In this document: positions 39,535 through 52,462 of the stretch, one piece after another
Layout: each line of letters opens with the position of its first letter
Position numbering within the stretch: the first letter of the stretch is position 1
Origin: Lates calcarifer
Taxonomy: Eukaryota; Chordata; Actinopteri; Centropomidae
Reading direction: 5' to 3'
Length of the DNA stretch: 64,000 nt
Assembly: GCF_001640805.2 (NCBI RefSeq)
Contig: NC_066837.1
Coordinates: 28,024,789 to 28,088,788 of the forward strand
The notes under the pieces: model-generated
Database searches by the model: none
Told to the model about the DNA's origin: nothing
Seen by the model: the letters and a program-made list of their open reading frames with translations, nothing else
Program-made: the position numbers and the translations under genes

Positions 39535-42500
39535 GGAGCAACATGGGCTTCCCTGGACCATTGAAAACCCATGTCATTCTGTCCACAGGGGACATGTCTC
39601 TGCACCACCACTAACACTTCTTTTCTAACTGATTTCCAGGATAGGTGGCCACTTTAGAGCAGTCATGTATCTTTTATTCTGATTCATATTTCATCTTGAG
39701 CAAAAGTGCACTTATACCAGGCTTTAAATAGCTGGATAGCAACAGCAAATGCAATAATTTCCCTCAAGCATTTCCCTCACACCTCTGAAAGAGGAAGAAG
39801 AGAAAAAACAGTCATGAAAAGACTTCATGATATTCATCTTTCAATGGTTGATGTATAAACTCTCCTGTGAGAGACCGGAGTTCGAATCAATTCATTTCTC
39901 ATTTAGGTTCCATCTGTGTTTGATTTACTTCCCTGTGTAGACTTACTTCCTGTAAAGCACAAGTTAAGGCTACAAGAGGAAAAACAAATGTAGACCAACA
40001 AATAAACCTTAAGATATATTCCCTGTATGTATAAACCGAAATCCAATATCCCTGCATAACTCCTATGCCTAAGAGTAGTGAAACAAAACCTGCTTATTTT
40101 GTCTGTATGCCTGTAGCATAATTTAAAGTGTTTGTCGGCTAAATGCGATAAAACCAACGCTGCCTGGAATGAATTTCTTGTGAGACGTGGTCCTCGAAGA
40201 CCTTAACTCTGATCTAAACCACAGAGTGAGTCATTGCTTTTGGCTTTGACACACCTCATGTGTAAACAGTGTTTCAGTGTTTCCCTGTATGTTGATTAAC
40301 ATGAATTATTCCTGAGATAAGGAAGCTTATTCACACTGGAAAATGGCCTCTTCGACCCTTGGATGTTTCTGTTATTATATTCAGGTTGTGGTAGTGTATC
40401 TGCATGCATTTTTTGGTTATTTTGCCAACTGTTTAAGAAATTCAATTCAAACATAGTATGTTGGTGTATGTTGCCTCTATTACAGCCTAGATTTAGTTTC
40501 AGTGTTTTCACAAAAATGTATATTAGTCACTTTGCTGAAAACATTTTAATCTATTTTTTTTTCTATCAGTGACATTTTTCTCTCTCTGTTCGGTATTGTA
40601 TTTCATTTTGCTGCCTTTTTAGGATTCTGAGGCTACAGCTGGCACCAAACGTTGTCCTCTTACCATATTAGGGGAGTAGCTCTTGACTGTTGTAAGGTTA
40701 GCGTGGTCTCTCACTGTCTTTCTTGGTCACGTGAAATAAGTGCAGCTACCTGTGACCACTACATTCAGAAGCCCCATTCTGTGCAAGTCTGCACAGTAGT
40801 GATTGGGGAGCAGAGTCACGGTATCAAAGTTCCACACATACACTGGTCTGAACAATCGATAGTCAACAGCTGTCAATAATGATGTCACGCACCCTTTTTA
40901 TAGCACCAGAAAACTGAAACCAAATCAGAAAAACTAAAACTTGAGAATAGAGCACATCTGCATGGTAAGAACAACCTAACGTGACAGAAACAATTATGAG
41001 AAAAATGTATTTGGCATGTACCTTGATTTTTAATTTATTGTATAATCCATCTGCCAATGTGGAGAGGGCGGGGCTCATGACCTAGCCACCCTGCCACCAG
41101 AGCCACCAGAGGGCAATCAAAATGTTTTGGCTGGATATTCTGGTTTTATCCTAAGACAAACAGATAAACCAACAATATTCCATTACCTAACATCAGGGTG
41201 GAGAGTTAGACAGCCTACATTCATTCTGCATTGATTCTTATTGATAGCATACAAACAGGAAAAAAACAACTCAAAGTAATGTTAACAATACCATTAATAA
41301 TATGGTAGAAATACTAACGTTAGTTTATCATTTTATAAATGTCAGTGGACTGGCCTGCATGTTTAAATGGTTTGTCCCAAGTCAAACTGTCAGTTACTTC
41401 TCTTTTTTCTTTCAAGAATTTTAGAAACAGTATAAGGAATTATTGCTAACATTACTGGTAGAGACATCAAATAAATCAAATATAAGATGCTGCTTTTTAG
41501 TATATCTACTGTATAGAATTTAGATAGACAATGAATGACAGTAAATGAGGGAGTGAGAGACACAACAAATACCACAAATCAAGTTGTTGCAGTTCATTAT
41601 AGGCATCTACCCCTAAACCACAGGGCCACCACAGCTAAATCGACTGCTGACGAAGGGATTTTGGGTGGAAGCAGTTATAGTTTTATCACAAGGGTATTAC
41701 AAAGGTGATCACACAGGTCTTTGAATAAAACAGTAATTAGTTAATTTGTATGTCTTTGTATATCATTGTTTAGTCATAGTTAACATTTTGAAAGGTTACT
41801 TTTTATTTATTTATTTATATTTACTTTTAGTCTATTTCACAATGGGAAAAAATGCTATCAACAAATATTTTCTGCCATAGATCTTGTTTATGAAATTAAT
41901 GTCACCTTACATTAGTCTGGCTTGGATTTTACCATCTTCTAACAAGGCTAGATACTGCATTTTACAGTACTGTCATCTGAATTACAAAGAATACCTGCAT
42001 GCACAAGTCAGAGCAACCCAAATGTTTCTAAACCCATCATCAGCATGAATAGATGAGCTTGACAAACATGCTCTCTGCAATTCCTCCATCACTATTTAAG
42101 CTGCCGTCCTTTGTTGGCTCCCTTGGCTATCATCAGCTCCATTGGTGGCGTGGCAACTGGCCAGCCACGTTTGTGATTTATCGAAGTGAGTGGGAAACTA
42201 TGAAGCTTACTTTGTGACAGCTCAGAAGCTTTAAAATTTAAGATGTCATTGAACTGATGAATGGAGAGAGGAGAGGCTGAGCCTGCCCCGCTGGCGTCAT
42301 ATGTCACTGTCCAAAGTGATGAGGGACCCTGCCTGCTGCCCTGTTACACCAAGCCAAAGGCTCCAGTGGGGAACCTTTCTTTACTGAGGTTGGAAGAATC
42401 AGAAATCAAATTTTCGGTAGAATAGATGCCTATGGGTACTGTATATTACACTCTGCTCAACTACATAAAGGTTTAGACAAATGTTTGCTCCCAGATAATA

Positions 42501-43637
42501 CTTCCTCCGTGCCTTAACCACACTGGAGCACACTAAGATGAATGCTCTGGTCTGTGCCATTGTTTATCATCATCATGCAGTCCACACAGACACATGGCCT
42601 TTAAGTGTAGGTTAAATTATGAAAAAATCATAAGATAGTGTTTCACATCCATATGTGAAATCACAAGAATCACACCAACTTCAAATTAAAGGCAGGTTAT
42701 TGCTACAATCGGCTTATCTTTGGCACAATTGCTGTACATGTTTTGAAAACATTGCTAATGTAATTTTTAAATGGAAAACACACCTGCTGACATAGATAGA
42801 TTTTCCCTTGCGGAGCTGACAAATAAATTTGCAGCAAGTGACAAATGTGTATCCTTTTATCAGAGTAAGTGTCAGATTTGCTGTGATAAAAGGCAACAAG
42901 TAGGAACATTAGCATAGAGCTCAACTGGGGCCACTGACTCACTGCACTGCAAGAAAATAACAATGCACAGACACAGCAAGATATAAGGGTGCTGTTTCTA
43001 CAACATCAATCAATACAGTCTTAGGAAATGCACCAGGGTTATTAATTGTTTGCCCGACCACCAGAAAATTTAATTAGTACATTGAAATTGGGCCACTGGC
43101 TCCATGTTGTACACCTTCACGTCAGCTGAGCTATATATCATTCCTTGCATTAATGGAAGCTCCTTCTGCAGGACCTTAGTTTTGAATAAACAGCTTTGTG
43201 TCCAACAGTTGTTTTTACAACAGCAGCCTAAAACCCTTTGAATAAAACGGAATTATTTACTGATCACGCTATAAGTCTTCACATTAATGTCATGTAGTTT
43301 TATTATCTCATAAAGCGCTTCATCTAAATCAGTAGCTGCCATTTGTAACAGGAGAGTTGAATAGAGATGCCTATATTTTGTGATAATACCTTAGTTTGAA
43401 CGTCCAGTCAGTAATGATGATAGCAGTTCAGCACTATGTCAGCTTACAGTATCTCCTGATAATTCTTTATATCCTCAGACTAGTCTCAACCCTGGAATTA
43501 TCCAGCCGTGCCCTGAGCTCACTTGTCACTGTTCAAACCTTTAAATCAGCCACCCTAATTAGAAACTGTACCAGTGTAGAAACATGCATTGATCTTTCTA
43601 ACAGTACTGCCCCCCCCCCCTCTTGATACCTCTGCAG

Positions 43638-43711
43638 TTATACAGCTCCGTGGACTTTGGACGAAAATGGCAGCTCATCCACGAACATGTCACACCGAAC
43701 AGGTTCTACTG
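43638..43711 (+). CDS. sorcs3: SorCS exon (window exon 3): Asp-box SVDFGRKW
   Basis: This is a 74 nt exon after the acceptor tctgcag and before the donor gtgagt. It reads LYSSVDFGRKWQL, then HVTPNRFY, and ends two bases into a Trp codon (phase 2). It directly continues the previous exon's DQK, as in human SorCS proteins. SVDFGRKW is an Asp-box at the end of a propeller blade. It is preceded by a run of ten or more C residues at about 43611-43620, part of the polypyrimidine region. A 21.7 kb intron separates it from the previous exon. Confidence 0.95.
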
Positions 43712-44975
43712 GTGAGTTAGCCTTTTCTTAACTTTGTTTTTTCTTCTTCTTTTTAAAATGTTTTTTTTTATAAATCTGCTCCATTCCTCTTCCCTAAAGT
43801 TTTGTTTACTCAGAAACTGCTCCTCGTGTTCTACGCGACTGAGCAAGTGATATTGATGGCTTATGACAAGGTGTGTGACTGACTGGTGATGCTGCCTAAA
43901 ATTCTGCACATTTTCTACCCCTGATACAATCAGGCAGAGATTAATCTCCTCCTTCAGAACACACTTAACATTCAGCGTCTGAGGGCATGTTGCATTCCAC
44001 TTCATTTCTCACAGACACCCTGCTTATATCAGTCATATTGCACATAAACACGAGATTATTACTTTTACATCAGCAGTAGAAGGAGAGGGTGGCGGTTCTC
44101 TACTTCTGCATACATGCAGATACAGAAGTATACATACAGTATGAGGAGCTATGACTAATAATGGATCCAGGACATCTTTGTCGCTTCTTATCCTGTCACG
44201 TCTTCTGCTCACTCCCCCTGCAGTGTACCTACAATCTGAAAATGCACACTCATCACAAACGTAGGACCGGATCTACTCCAGGTCATTGCTCCTCTCTCCC
44301 TCTTTGAGGTGACAGGGGTGTGCCTGGGGTTGCTGTTGGCTATATCCACCATAACTTGCATAAATCTGGGGCTACCTCCGTACCATCGCAGTATAATCCT
44401 AAATAATGTGCACAATCCATCGCTGGCTTTGCCCTTCACCGCCAAAGCCCCTTCAAGGACATCTAGACACTGGATGGGCCTCTAGCAATAGCTAGGCAGA
44501 CATCCAGTTGGCTGCATTTAGACAATGGCTTCATCAGCCTCCAAGGGATATGAAATATTGCCACAATGGAAAAGCTGTGTCCATCTAGCATAATCCACAA
44601 TCAGTGAAAGGAGCAAGAGAGCAAGATTTTCCTGCAAGATATACTGGAGGAGTGTAGTGACCCTGCACCACCCAGTCAATGATCAGGAGGCTGTATTTGT
44701 ATTTCTTTGTATTGCTGTGTTTTGCTTGAAGATAACTAGCTTTGAGTTGCTCTGGGTGTCCTTGGTATAATATGGCATTTAGAATATGGTGGAAAGATTC
44801 CTGTGTTCTCCTTATTATGTTCAAGACAACTAGACTCTTCTCTCTTTTTTTCGTTCCTCTTCTTCTATCCCTATTCAGTGGCAGCTCTTTGGTCTTTTTT
44901 CCCCTCTACATCCCTTTCCCATATTCATTGTCATTATGTGTATGTATTCTCTCACGGTCTGTCATTCTCCTCAAG
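43712..44975 (+). other. SorCS intron between window exons 3 and 4
   Basis: A 1.26 kb GT-AG intron. No gene, RNA or recognised repeat was seen. The open frames crossing it are short and read through the flanking exon in the wrong frame or strand. Confidence 0.85.
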
Positions 44976-45040
44976 GTCTGTCTTGGGCCTAGACAAGGAG
45001 CCAGATCTGGTCCACATGGAGGCTCACACACCAGATGGAA
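44976..45040 (+). CDS. sorcs3: SorCS exon (window exon 4): GLDKEPDLVHMEA segment
   Basis: A 65 nt exon with the acceptor ctcctcaag and the donor gtgagt. The first base completes the split Trp codon. It then reads SVLGLDKEPDLVHMEAHTPDG and ends in phase 1. GLDKE-DLVHME matches the SORCS3-type sequence better than the SORCS1-type GSNKEPDLVHLE. The AAG acceptor is less common than CAG but is supported by the exact phase on both sides. Confidence 0.93.
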
Positions 45041-46183
45041 GTGAGTGTCTCCTACACACACATACACATCAAAGAGGAGTAATGAACAAGTCTCTATAGG
45101 AATGAATTCCTCCTGGAGTACAGAAGGCGTCCCCAGGGAAACAGCACTGAATTGCCCCACCAATAAACCCACTGCATGATTCTTGATTAATATGGCCTTT
45201 CTTCTCTTCCCTTTCACTCGCTGAATGTCAGCTCCATAACTCTGAATGGCAGTACCACCAAGGTCTTCCATAGGTGACATAGGTGAAACTGTTTATGCCA
45301 GCCTGTGATGTTAGAGTAGTAGCACTGAGATATAAGCATTTCTTTTTTCTCATATAACCACAGAATGATTGACAAGCAGAGATGCTTGTTTGTGCGATAG
45401 GAATAAATCAGGTGCTACAAAGAGAGGAAAATTAGTCAGAGAAAATGTCAGACTGAATAGATGGGGAGAATATAACCCTACATACAGTGACTTCAGAAAG
45501 TATCCAGACCCCCTCACTCTTTGCAAACTTTATTCTGTTGTAGATTTAATTGTAAATTGATAAATTTGCTATTTTTGCCCAATAATTTACACTAAATAAC
45601 CTATGATGTCAAAGTGCAAACGTGCATTTAGAATTTTTTTCAAATTTACTATAAATCAAAAACTGAAAACTGTAATTTCCATTTGAATCGTCATCATGTT
45701 CTCTCTGTTTGCTTTAGAGTTTTTTTTTTAAGTGTCTAGAACTTAACTGAGTCCACTTGTGGTAACTTTGATGGGAATAGTTAAAGGTTCTGTATGGAGG
45801 CATCAGGAAACACTGTTATCACTGAAACTGTGCGTTTCACTTGCATCAACTGCGTCATAAGTTCTTACGACGTGTCAGTCTCTTACCAGCCTCACTGTGT
45901 GCAGTTATCCATGGTCAGAAATTCTAAAATGTTTCACTTCATCACTTGGTATATGACGTGCAACTTACAATGCACAATGGCAGTTGAATCATTTTCTTAA
46001 ATTAGCTGACAGTTCAAACGTGCAGACACATGAAAGGTTGAATATATCATACAAATATGCACTCAGTTTAAAATTAGTTACATACAGGGTTCTGATCCAG
46101 CTCTGTATATTAAGATGCACTGTTAGAACAACATTAGTAGTCATAAACCTCTCATGCATTCTGTATGTCTTCCCATGTTACAG
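45041..46183 (+). other. SorCS intron between window exons 4 and 5
   Basis: A 1.14 kb GT-AG intron holding a truncated Tc1-like fragment at 45483-45680. The rest is unique sequence with no recognised feature. Confidence 0.85.
45483..45680 (+). mobile_element. Truncated Tc1-like transposon end
   Basis: It starts with tacagtgacttcagaaagtatccagaccccctcactctttgc, closely resembling a terminal inverted repeat of fish Tc1-like elements (cagtgccttcagaaagtattcagacccc in the copies I know). It continues with the expected caaactttattctgttg and aacctatgatgtcaaagtg blocks. The transposase and the opposite end are missing. Confidence 0.7.
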
Positions 46184-46302
46184 ATGTGCAGTATGTCACA
46201 TGCAAAGCTCAGATGTGCACAGAAGCTAACAGGAACTACCCATTCCCTGGATACATTGACATCAGCTCTTTGGTGGTTCAAGATGACTATATATTCATAC
46301 AG
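46184..46302 (+). CDS. sorcs3: SorCS exon (window exon 5): VTCKAQMC / SSLVVQDDY segment
   Basis: A 119 nt exon after the acceptor gttacag and before the donor gtaagg. With the one base carried over it gives 40 codons. It reads VQYVTCKAQMCTEANRNYPF, then GYIDISSLVVQDDYIFIQ. It holds a Cys pair typical of the SorCS propeller (TCKAQMC). CTEANRN-PFPGY is SORCS1-like, while IDISSLVVQD-YIFIQ is SORCS3-like. Ends in phase 0. Confidence 0.95.
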
Positions 46303-48936
46303 GTAAGGCTCTGAACAGTCAGCCCCACTCACATACTACATGACGGATTGTACTATGCATGTATTAGCAACCCTGAGTAAAATATATTTAAGAGTCACTA
46401 TAACTAGCTCAGCTATTTTGTATGAAATGTGGGTATTGATTTTATTAGGATAATGTTAGTTCTCATGACATATGATTATGCTCCATCTTGATTTTTTTAA
46501 GCTATGTTAAGCTACTTTTGACCACTAAGGGGCAGAAAGACTAAACAGAAACATAACCTATGACCTGCTTCAAGTTGTCACTGAACGGGTTGATAAATAG
46601 ACTTGTTAACTGGAAAACGATGCCTGTGGCTTTGTATGGAGCTTGATGAGTGCAACTTAAGTAAGACTACATGAAGGAAGCAAAATTTGGCTGACAGTTG
46701 CTCAGAGCAGAGAGTTAAATATTAATTTTACTTTATACATGGGTATTTCATTAATCATTCATAATAAAAAATCAAAATATATTTATACAAAAATAATAGA
46801 TGTTAAGAAATAAATATTGATCAAAGAGGTTTAATTTTAGACCATTTTTGGATTGGTGCTTCTTTAGTACTATTTCAGCAGTTCTGTATAATATCTCTGA
46901 ATAAATGATTTTGTTTGGCATATAGAAAATATGTAAAAAAATAATTTTCGTCGTAACCTCAGCTGAATATTTGCACTTTGTTTTCAGTGAGCTCAGGACT
47001 AGTTTTAATATTCATCCTAGCCACTGCCCAGCGTGTCATATTAATCATGATTTGTGCGACAGAAAAATCTGAAATGGTAATCACAGATGTAATTTATGGG
47101 TTGTATTTTAATTTCCTCTACAGTGTGAATATTATTTACTTTGACATTGTGCAAATGAGGTTTCATACATTTAAAAGTCAACACGAAAAGTCAGAATAAT
47201 TACACAGGCAGTCCACAACAACTCCAATTTTATTTAAATTTACCTCCAAAAGCTGTTCTGGTGCTTGATGTATGTTAAAGGTGTTTTCAGCACCTGGGCT
47301 AAGAGTGGGGGGAGGGGGGGTACAACTACAGTGTGCAATCAAATGTAAATTTCAACAATATATTGAAGTCATTATATTAATAATAGTGATAATGATTAAC
47401 AAAATTCTTCTATTATTTTCTGCAGTAGTAGTTATTGTTGTAATGGTGCTCCTCCAGCTGTTTGATCCTACTAAATGTTTTATTCAGTAGAGAACAGATT
47501 TTTCAGAAATCCGCTTACCTGAGCCACCTACAGGCAAGTCCTTCCTCTGGAAACCTTACTGCCCTTGGCAGCACATTAGACAAAGAAATAGAGTTGTTCT
47601 CCAAAGATCCTTCAATCCTGTTTGACCTCTCCTGAAGTCTTTCAAGTAAACTCACAAGCACTCAACCTAAACCTCCCCTTCAATTCGAGCACCTCCACAT
47701 TTTAACACGTATGCGTCACAGACGAAAGATCCTGAAAGGGATGGGGAAAAAAAATCAATCATACCAATTCCTCTTAAAGTTCAAACTGCCTCTGGTTACC
47801 CCACCATCGATCTCCTGCTCCTTCACTCGATTGCATGTGGGACTGTTCTGCAGTGCTCACCGCTAGGCCGCTATATTTCCTCTCAGAGCTTGTTTTCTCT
47901 CTCTGAGCCATTCAGAGCACTTACAAGATCAGTAAAAGAATCAGTCCTGTCATACAACATTAATACTGATATTGCTTCTCTTCAGCAGAGAGCCAGAAGT
48001 TTGATTTGAAGGTTTTCCTCAAATGTATTTCATTTTGTTATTGATAGGAAAGAAAGTGGGTTATGAAGCTGCAGTCTCACTTTGTTCTGTGTGTCTTTAT
48101 GTGTGTGTGTATGTGTACAATGTGCTCGGCCTCTGCAGCCATGGAGCTAATGACAGTTCTTCAACACCAACCATCCCCATGTTTTCTTGCAGCATAAGCT
48201 AACAACTAACAGCTTGGAGTGTTTGCAAAGGGTCTAGATCATTAAGGACGACTTTTTTCTTCGTAGACAGCAGATGAGGCTCGGTTAGGCAACTTAAAGA
48301 TTTCTCTTGACAAAGAATAATGAGACTATTGATTGTTCCACAAGATATTTACCAAAGTCCACTTTGAAACCACCAAGTGCACTGACACCTGGGCAGGGCA
48401 GCATCCTCTGAATACAAGCCAGGAGATCGCTATATATGACCAAGTCCAAAAAAAAGAAAAGAAAAGGCTACTGTGGGCTATAGCCAACACCAATCCAAGA
48501 AAAACTTGCCTGGTTTAAACCTGCCTCTGTGATAAAATCTCACTCAACTCCTGCTAATTTACTGACAGGCTTCACAGCCTCTAAGCATAGTCACACATTC
48601 ACTGACAACCCGGAGTAATTGCAGTAAAAGTCCTATTTCTCTTAACGTAGCACAGTCTCAGCACAGTAACACAATAACATAGCCATTAACACCAACATGT
48701 CACCCAGTCTGTTACAATATGATGTAGTGTTGGTGATTAGGTTAAACATAAGATCTTGATACAAGGTCTCCTCTGCATTTGGTCAGCAGCAGAGCTCCAT
48801 CACAGCAGTGCTAAAAGACAGTGAAGATCAAATGTTGCTGAAATATTAAACCATAGTGTCAGATAATAGAGGGTAAAATAGAGGGTATGTGCAATGTTGA
48901 ATATAATTAATTGTACCTTATGTGCTATGTGTGTAG
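46303..48936 (+). other. SorCS intron between window exons 5 and 6
   Basis: A 2.6 kb GT-AG intron, AT-rich in its first half. No gene or recognised transposon was seen. There is a short gt-rich patch near 48095-48118. Confidence 0.8.
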
Positions 48937-49026
48937 GTTCCTACATCAGGTCGAGCTACCTATTATGTGTCCTACAAGAGAGACTCTTTTATACAGATCA
49001 AACTGCCCAAATATTCCCTGCCTAAG
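48937..49026 (+). CDS. sorcs3: SorCS exon (window exon 6): YYVSYKR / KLPKYSLPK
   Basis: A 90 nt exon of exactly 30 codons, phase 0 at both ends, with the acceptor gtgtgtag and the donor gtaagc. It reads VPTSGRATYYVSYKRDSF and then QIKLPKYSLPK. The QIKLPKYSLPK segment is a near-invariant SorCS propeller strand. Skipping this exon would keep the reading frame. Confidence 0.95.
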
Positions 49027-49482
49027 GTAAGCTGCAGCAAAATTAGCCTGACAAGTATGATTGACTTTTTGCTTTATTTTTTTTTCTTAATTTGTATAAT
49101 AAATTCAGAATGTCATAGACTTAATTAATCAATTAAGTATTTCCATATTCCTGAAAGCTTTTGAATTAGATGCCATCACAACAGGAAAATATATGTAGAT
49201 TGGTTGAAAAAGTGCATTAAGTGTGTCACTAGCTTTTTTTTATTATTATTTATTTTTTTCTTAAAGCTGGAGTACTGTCCTTTTAATGTCATACTTTCAG
49301 TAGTAGTACCACATTGAGAGTGAGTCCCTGAGTGAGCTATAACTCACCATATGTCATCAGCCATTTATATTCACAACGCAGCACTGATCTCATGACCAGT
49401 CCCACAGGGTCAGCATGTTCTAATCCATCACCTCTCCACCTCCAGTCATAACTCCTCTTAATCTCTCGCCACTCTCTGATAG
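49027..49482 (+). other. SorCS intron between window exons 6 and 7
   Basis: A 456 bp GT-AG intron with T-rich runs. Nothing else was seen in it. Confidence 0.85.
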
Positions 49483-49662
49483 GATTTACACATTGTCAGC
49501 ACTGATGAGAAGCAGGTTTTTGCGGCTGTGCAGGAGTGGAACCAGAACGACACCTATAACCTCTACCTGTCTGACACCAAGGGGATCTACTTCACCTTGG
49601 CCATGGAGAATGTAAAGACCACTAGAGGCATTGGAGGGAACCAGATGCTAGACCTGTATGAG
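49483..49662 (+). CDS. sorcs3: SorCS exon (window exon 7): FAAVQEWNQNDTYNLY segment
   Basis: A 180 nt exon of 60 codons, phase 0/0, after the acceptor ctgatag and before the donor gtaggc. It reads DLHIVSTDEKQVFAAVQEWN, then QNDTYNLYLSDTKGIYFTLA, then MENVKTTRG, ending LYE. It is the longest exon in the window and among the most conserved parts of the family. NDT is a potential N-glycosylation sequon. AMEN is SORCS3-like; SORCS1 has ALEN. Confidence 0.96.
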
Positions 49663-52419
49663 GTAGGCACTTGATGAAATTGGTCTTCTGTGGGAATATA
49701 TACAGTGAGGTTTTCATTGATTGAATCATGGGAAGTTAAAGGGACTATTACTTTCTCAGTGCTTCGTAAGATCTGCCATAAAGTACAGGGTACATGCATG
49801 TACCAAATCGCAAACAGTGGAGCAAAAGGAGTTTTATGAAAGCTTGTGGTTAATCGCACAATAAAGTCAGATGTATTGCACAAAATGACCATATAGTGTC
49901 TCTGAAGGCTGTAGGCAGTAGGGCTGTTAATCGATACCAATGACCCGGCCTCAATTCACTTTGCTGCTGCAGAATTTTTTTTTAAACTCTGTGGTATATC
50001 CTGATCTTTATGGTTGATCAGTTAGTATTGTTTGCTTTTCATACACATACACAGACTTGCTGTAGAGTTTGTGTTACAATTACATGTCCTGTATGGAGAG
50101 GTTTGCATTGTAGCCTGTGTTTGTGCATCTTCCTGACAGCAGACATACACAGTAAAAAGAGGATTCTTAATGGGGCTCACTGCCATGCACCTCTGGACTT
50201 GTAATGACCTTGTTAGCTTACCGGCTAGCTATTGTATGTGTTTCCATTAGCATTCATGGCAGGAAAGTAGAATTGCCTCCTTCTCCACTCCCTGGTGAAT
50301 CCAGTTTATCACTCCTACACTGGCAGGTGTGACTGAGAGAGTGAAGGTAGCGAAATATTGGCCAGCAGCTGTAGCAGTGGTGCGGTAATTAACAATGCCA
50401 TTACTTCCCTTGCACAGTATATGGTGTATGTGTGTCTGAGTGTGTGCAGCTGCCTGTTACCATGCAGTAAGATAAGGCATTTCAACATGCAGCATGAGAT
50501 GATAAGGCGTTTTAATTGCATTTGTCATGTGGTCACAGCTCAGCTCTTGATCTGAACCTAAACAAGAGTTAGATGATACACTGCTGTCTCTGATACATCC
50601 GCCCCATTACACATGGGGTGATATAGGCTATGGAACTCATCCCATTCATTGTTGTTGGACCCAGCACACTGCACTTCACAGACCTAATCTTCCAAAGAGA
50701 AGGCACGGCTCCAGTCAGACCAGAGGGGAATCAGTATGTAAAGTTGTTTTGTTCTTCCACTTAGAAGTCATGTCTCTTCCCAGAGGGCCTCTGTTCTCTT
50801 TGCATTCTCTTTACAAATTAATAATGTTATTTTCACACAGTAAATTGCACAATTATCTCATAAATTAGAAGGATTATTTTATTGTCAATCAAATTGGATA
50901 AGGGCAATTTCTGTAATCATGAGCCTTTGTTGTGCAAACTAATTTTCTGTTGACATCACCCGCTAAACTTCCCTTCAATCTGAGAGGTGGTTTAGCAGGT
51001 GGCTCCCTGGCAATTATCACTGTGATTGGCTTGGGTTCACTGTATCAAAACTTATTTATCCCTCTCCCTTGCCTTGCTTGCTAGCTCTCTTGCCAGCTCT
51101 GAATGACTGACTGAAAACATGAAGTGGGTTTTGTCAGGAGAGTAGTATTAGATGATTCGGGTGGTGCTGATATTCATGATGATGTGGCCCTTCATGTTTG
51201 TGCTTTCCTGCCAGCCTGCCTAAGCCCACAAAGCTGTGATTCAACAAATGAGCCATATAATGTATTGTGGAATGCTAATATGCTTCACATGAAATAATTA
51301 GCAAACCCCTGCTGTCCAATACAGAAGCTCTTCAATGAAATGCAACCTTTTCAGATTAATTGACAGTAATGTTTTAATCTGTTGCATATTTTGAAATGGT
51401 TCATTCTCTCATGTGATCATTCAGTTCAAGAAGAAAAACTACTAAAAATAAAAATTACTCATTTTGAGATTACAAGGCAGTTACCACCACAATAGCAATA
51501 TACTGATGGGTGGAGTACTGTTAGATGATGGTCAACACTATGTTAAATGTAAATCTACTTAGATTTATCTTAAAGCAGTCTTTTTCAAAAGAAACAGAAT
51601 CTGCAGTACAAACAGTGGATTGTGTATCACTTATGGTGACAACCCTTGTCAATTTTTAGCTGTTTTTATCAAAAAAGCTGATAAATCCACCTATGTCCTA
51701 CCTGCCCAGCTCCAAACAGCAGGCAGACAGAGTCAGTTTAGGTGTCATATATTTTAATTAGAACTATTAATCTTGTGATATTGATATTGTAATATAACAA
51801 AATGCAATGGTTTCATATTATTTTTCTTATGTTTGGGTATGTGGGTTATATTTAGATTCGGTTTAAAAGCACAATGAGGGTCATGTACACAGCGTCCATG
51901 TGCTGTAAATGCTGACCAATCAAATTGGCCCCCCTTATGTTTTTTTTTAAGAATTCCCCATTGTATGATAATTAGACTAAGTCAACAGAGTCTAGTGCTG
52001 AATACAATGTCAGCAAATAGAGATGTTTTTAAGAGTGAATGTTTTACAGTGGTTCAGAGGTTTGACCAGTGTCCTCTGCCTTGAAACAGGCTGTGTGAAC
52101 TTGGTGAACAAAGTTATCATTCATATCTATCATGATATCATTACAAACAGCTGGGTGTTCACAGTCTTTGCACACTGCTGCAGCACACTCTTTCCACTTG
52201 TGCGCAATAAAAAACAGAACTGCTTTAAATCATTATTGCACTAAGGCACAAAGAATTTCCTGAAATGTTGGTATATTCCTTTAATACTGTACTGCTGAGA
52301 GTAATCTGTTAAGTAGAATAGAGATCTATGTATCATTCACTTTGTCAGGTAGAGTGTTGGTGGTGTGAGTGATGGATAGAGGGAAATGTGTGCTAGTGGA
52401 ACTGAGTGGTTCTCTTTCC

Positions 52420-52462
<43 letters not shown>

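Larger units (their letters stand above)
21924..43637 (+). other. SorCS intron between window exons 2 and 3 (21.7 kb)
   Basis: The largest intron in the window. It holds a 689 bp hAT-like element (22729-23417), a minus-strand coding-like remnant (23541-23850), a percomorph repeat (26330-26650), long A runs, a hAT-derived fragment (36266-36427), a 1.1 kb hAT-like element (37679-38784) and a (TG)n tract (39508-39534). Several GC-balanced unique stretches may be conserved non-coding elements. No SorCS exon is expected here, because window exons 2 and 3 join directly in the protein. Confidence 0.8.

Noticed and set aside
44906..45280. 124-codon minus-strand open frame
   Set aside because: It is antisense to the real SorCS exon at 44976-45040, and its protein shows no recognisable pattern.
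49918..49980. tagggctgttaatcgatacc resembling a hAT end
   Set aside because: No matching far end or target-site duplication was found nearby. It is too short to call.
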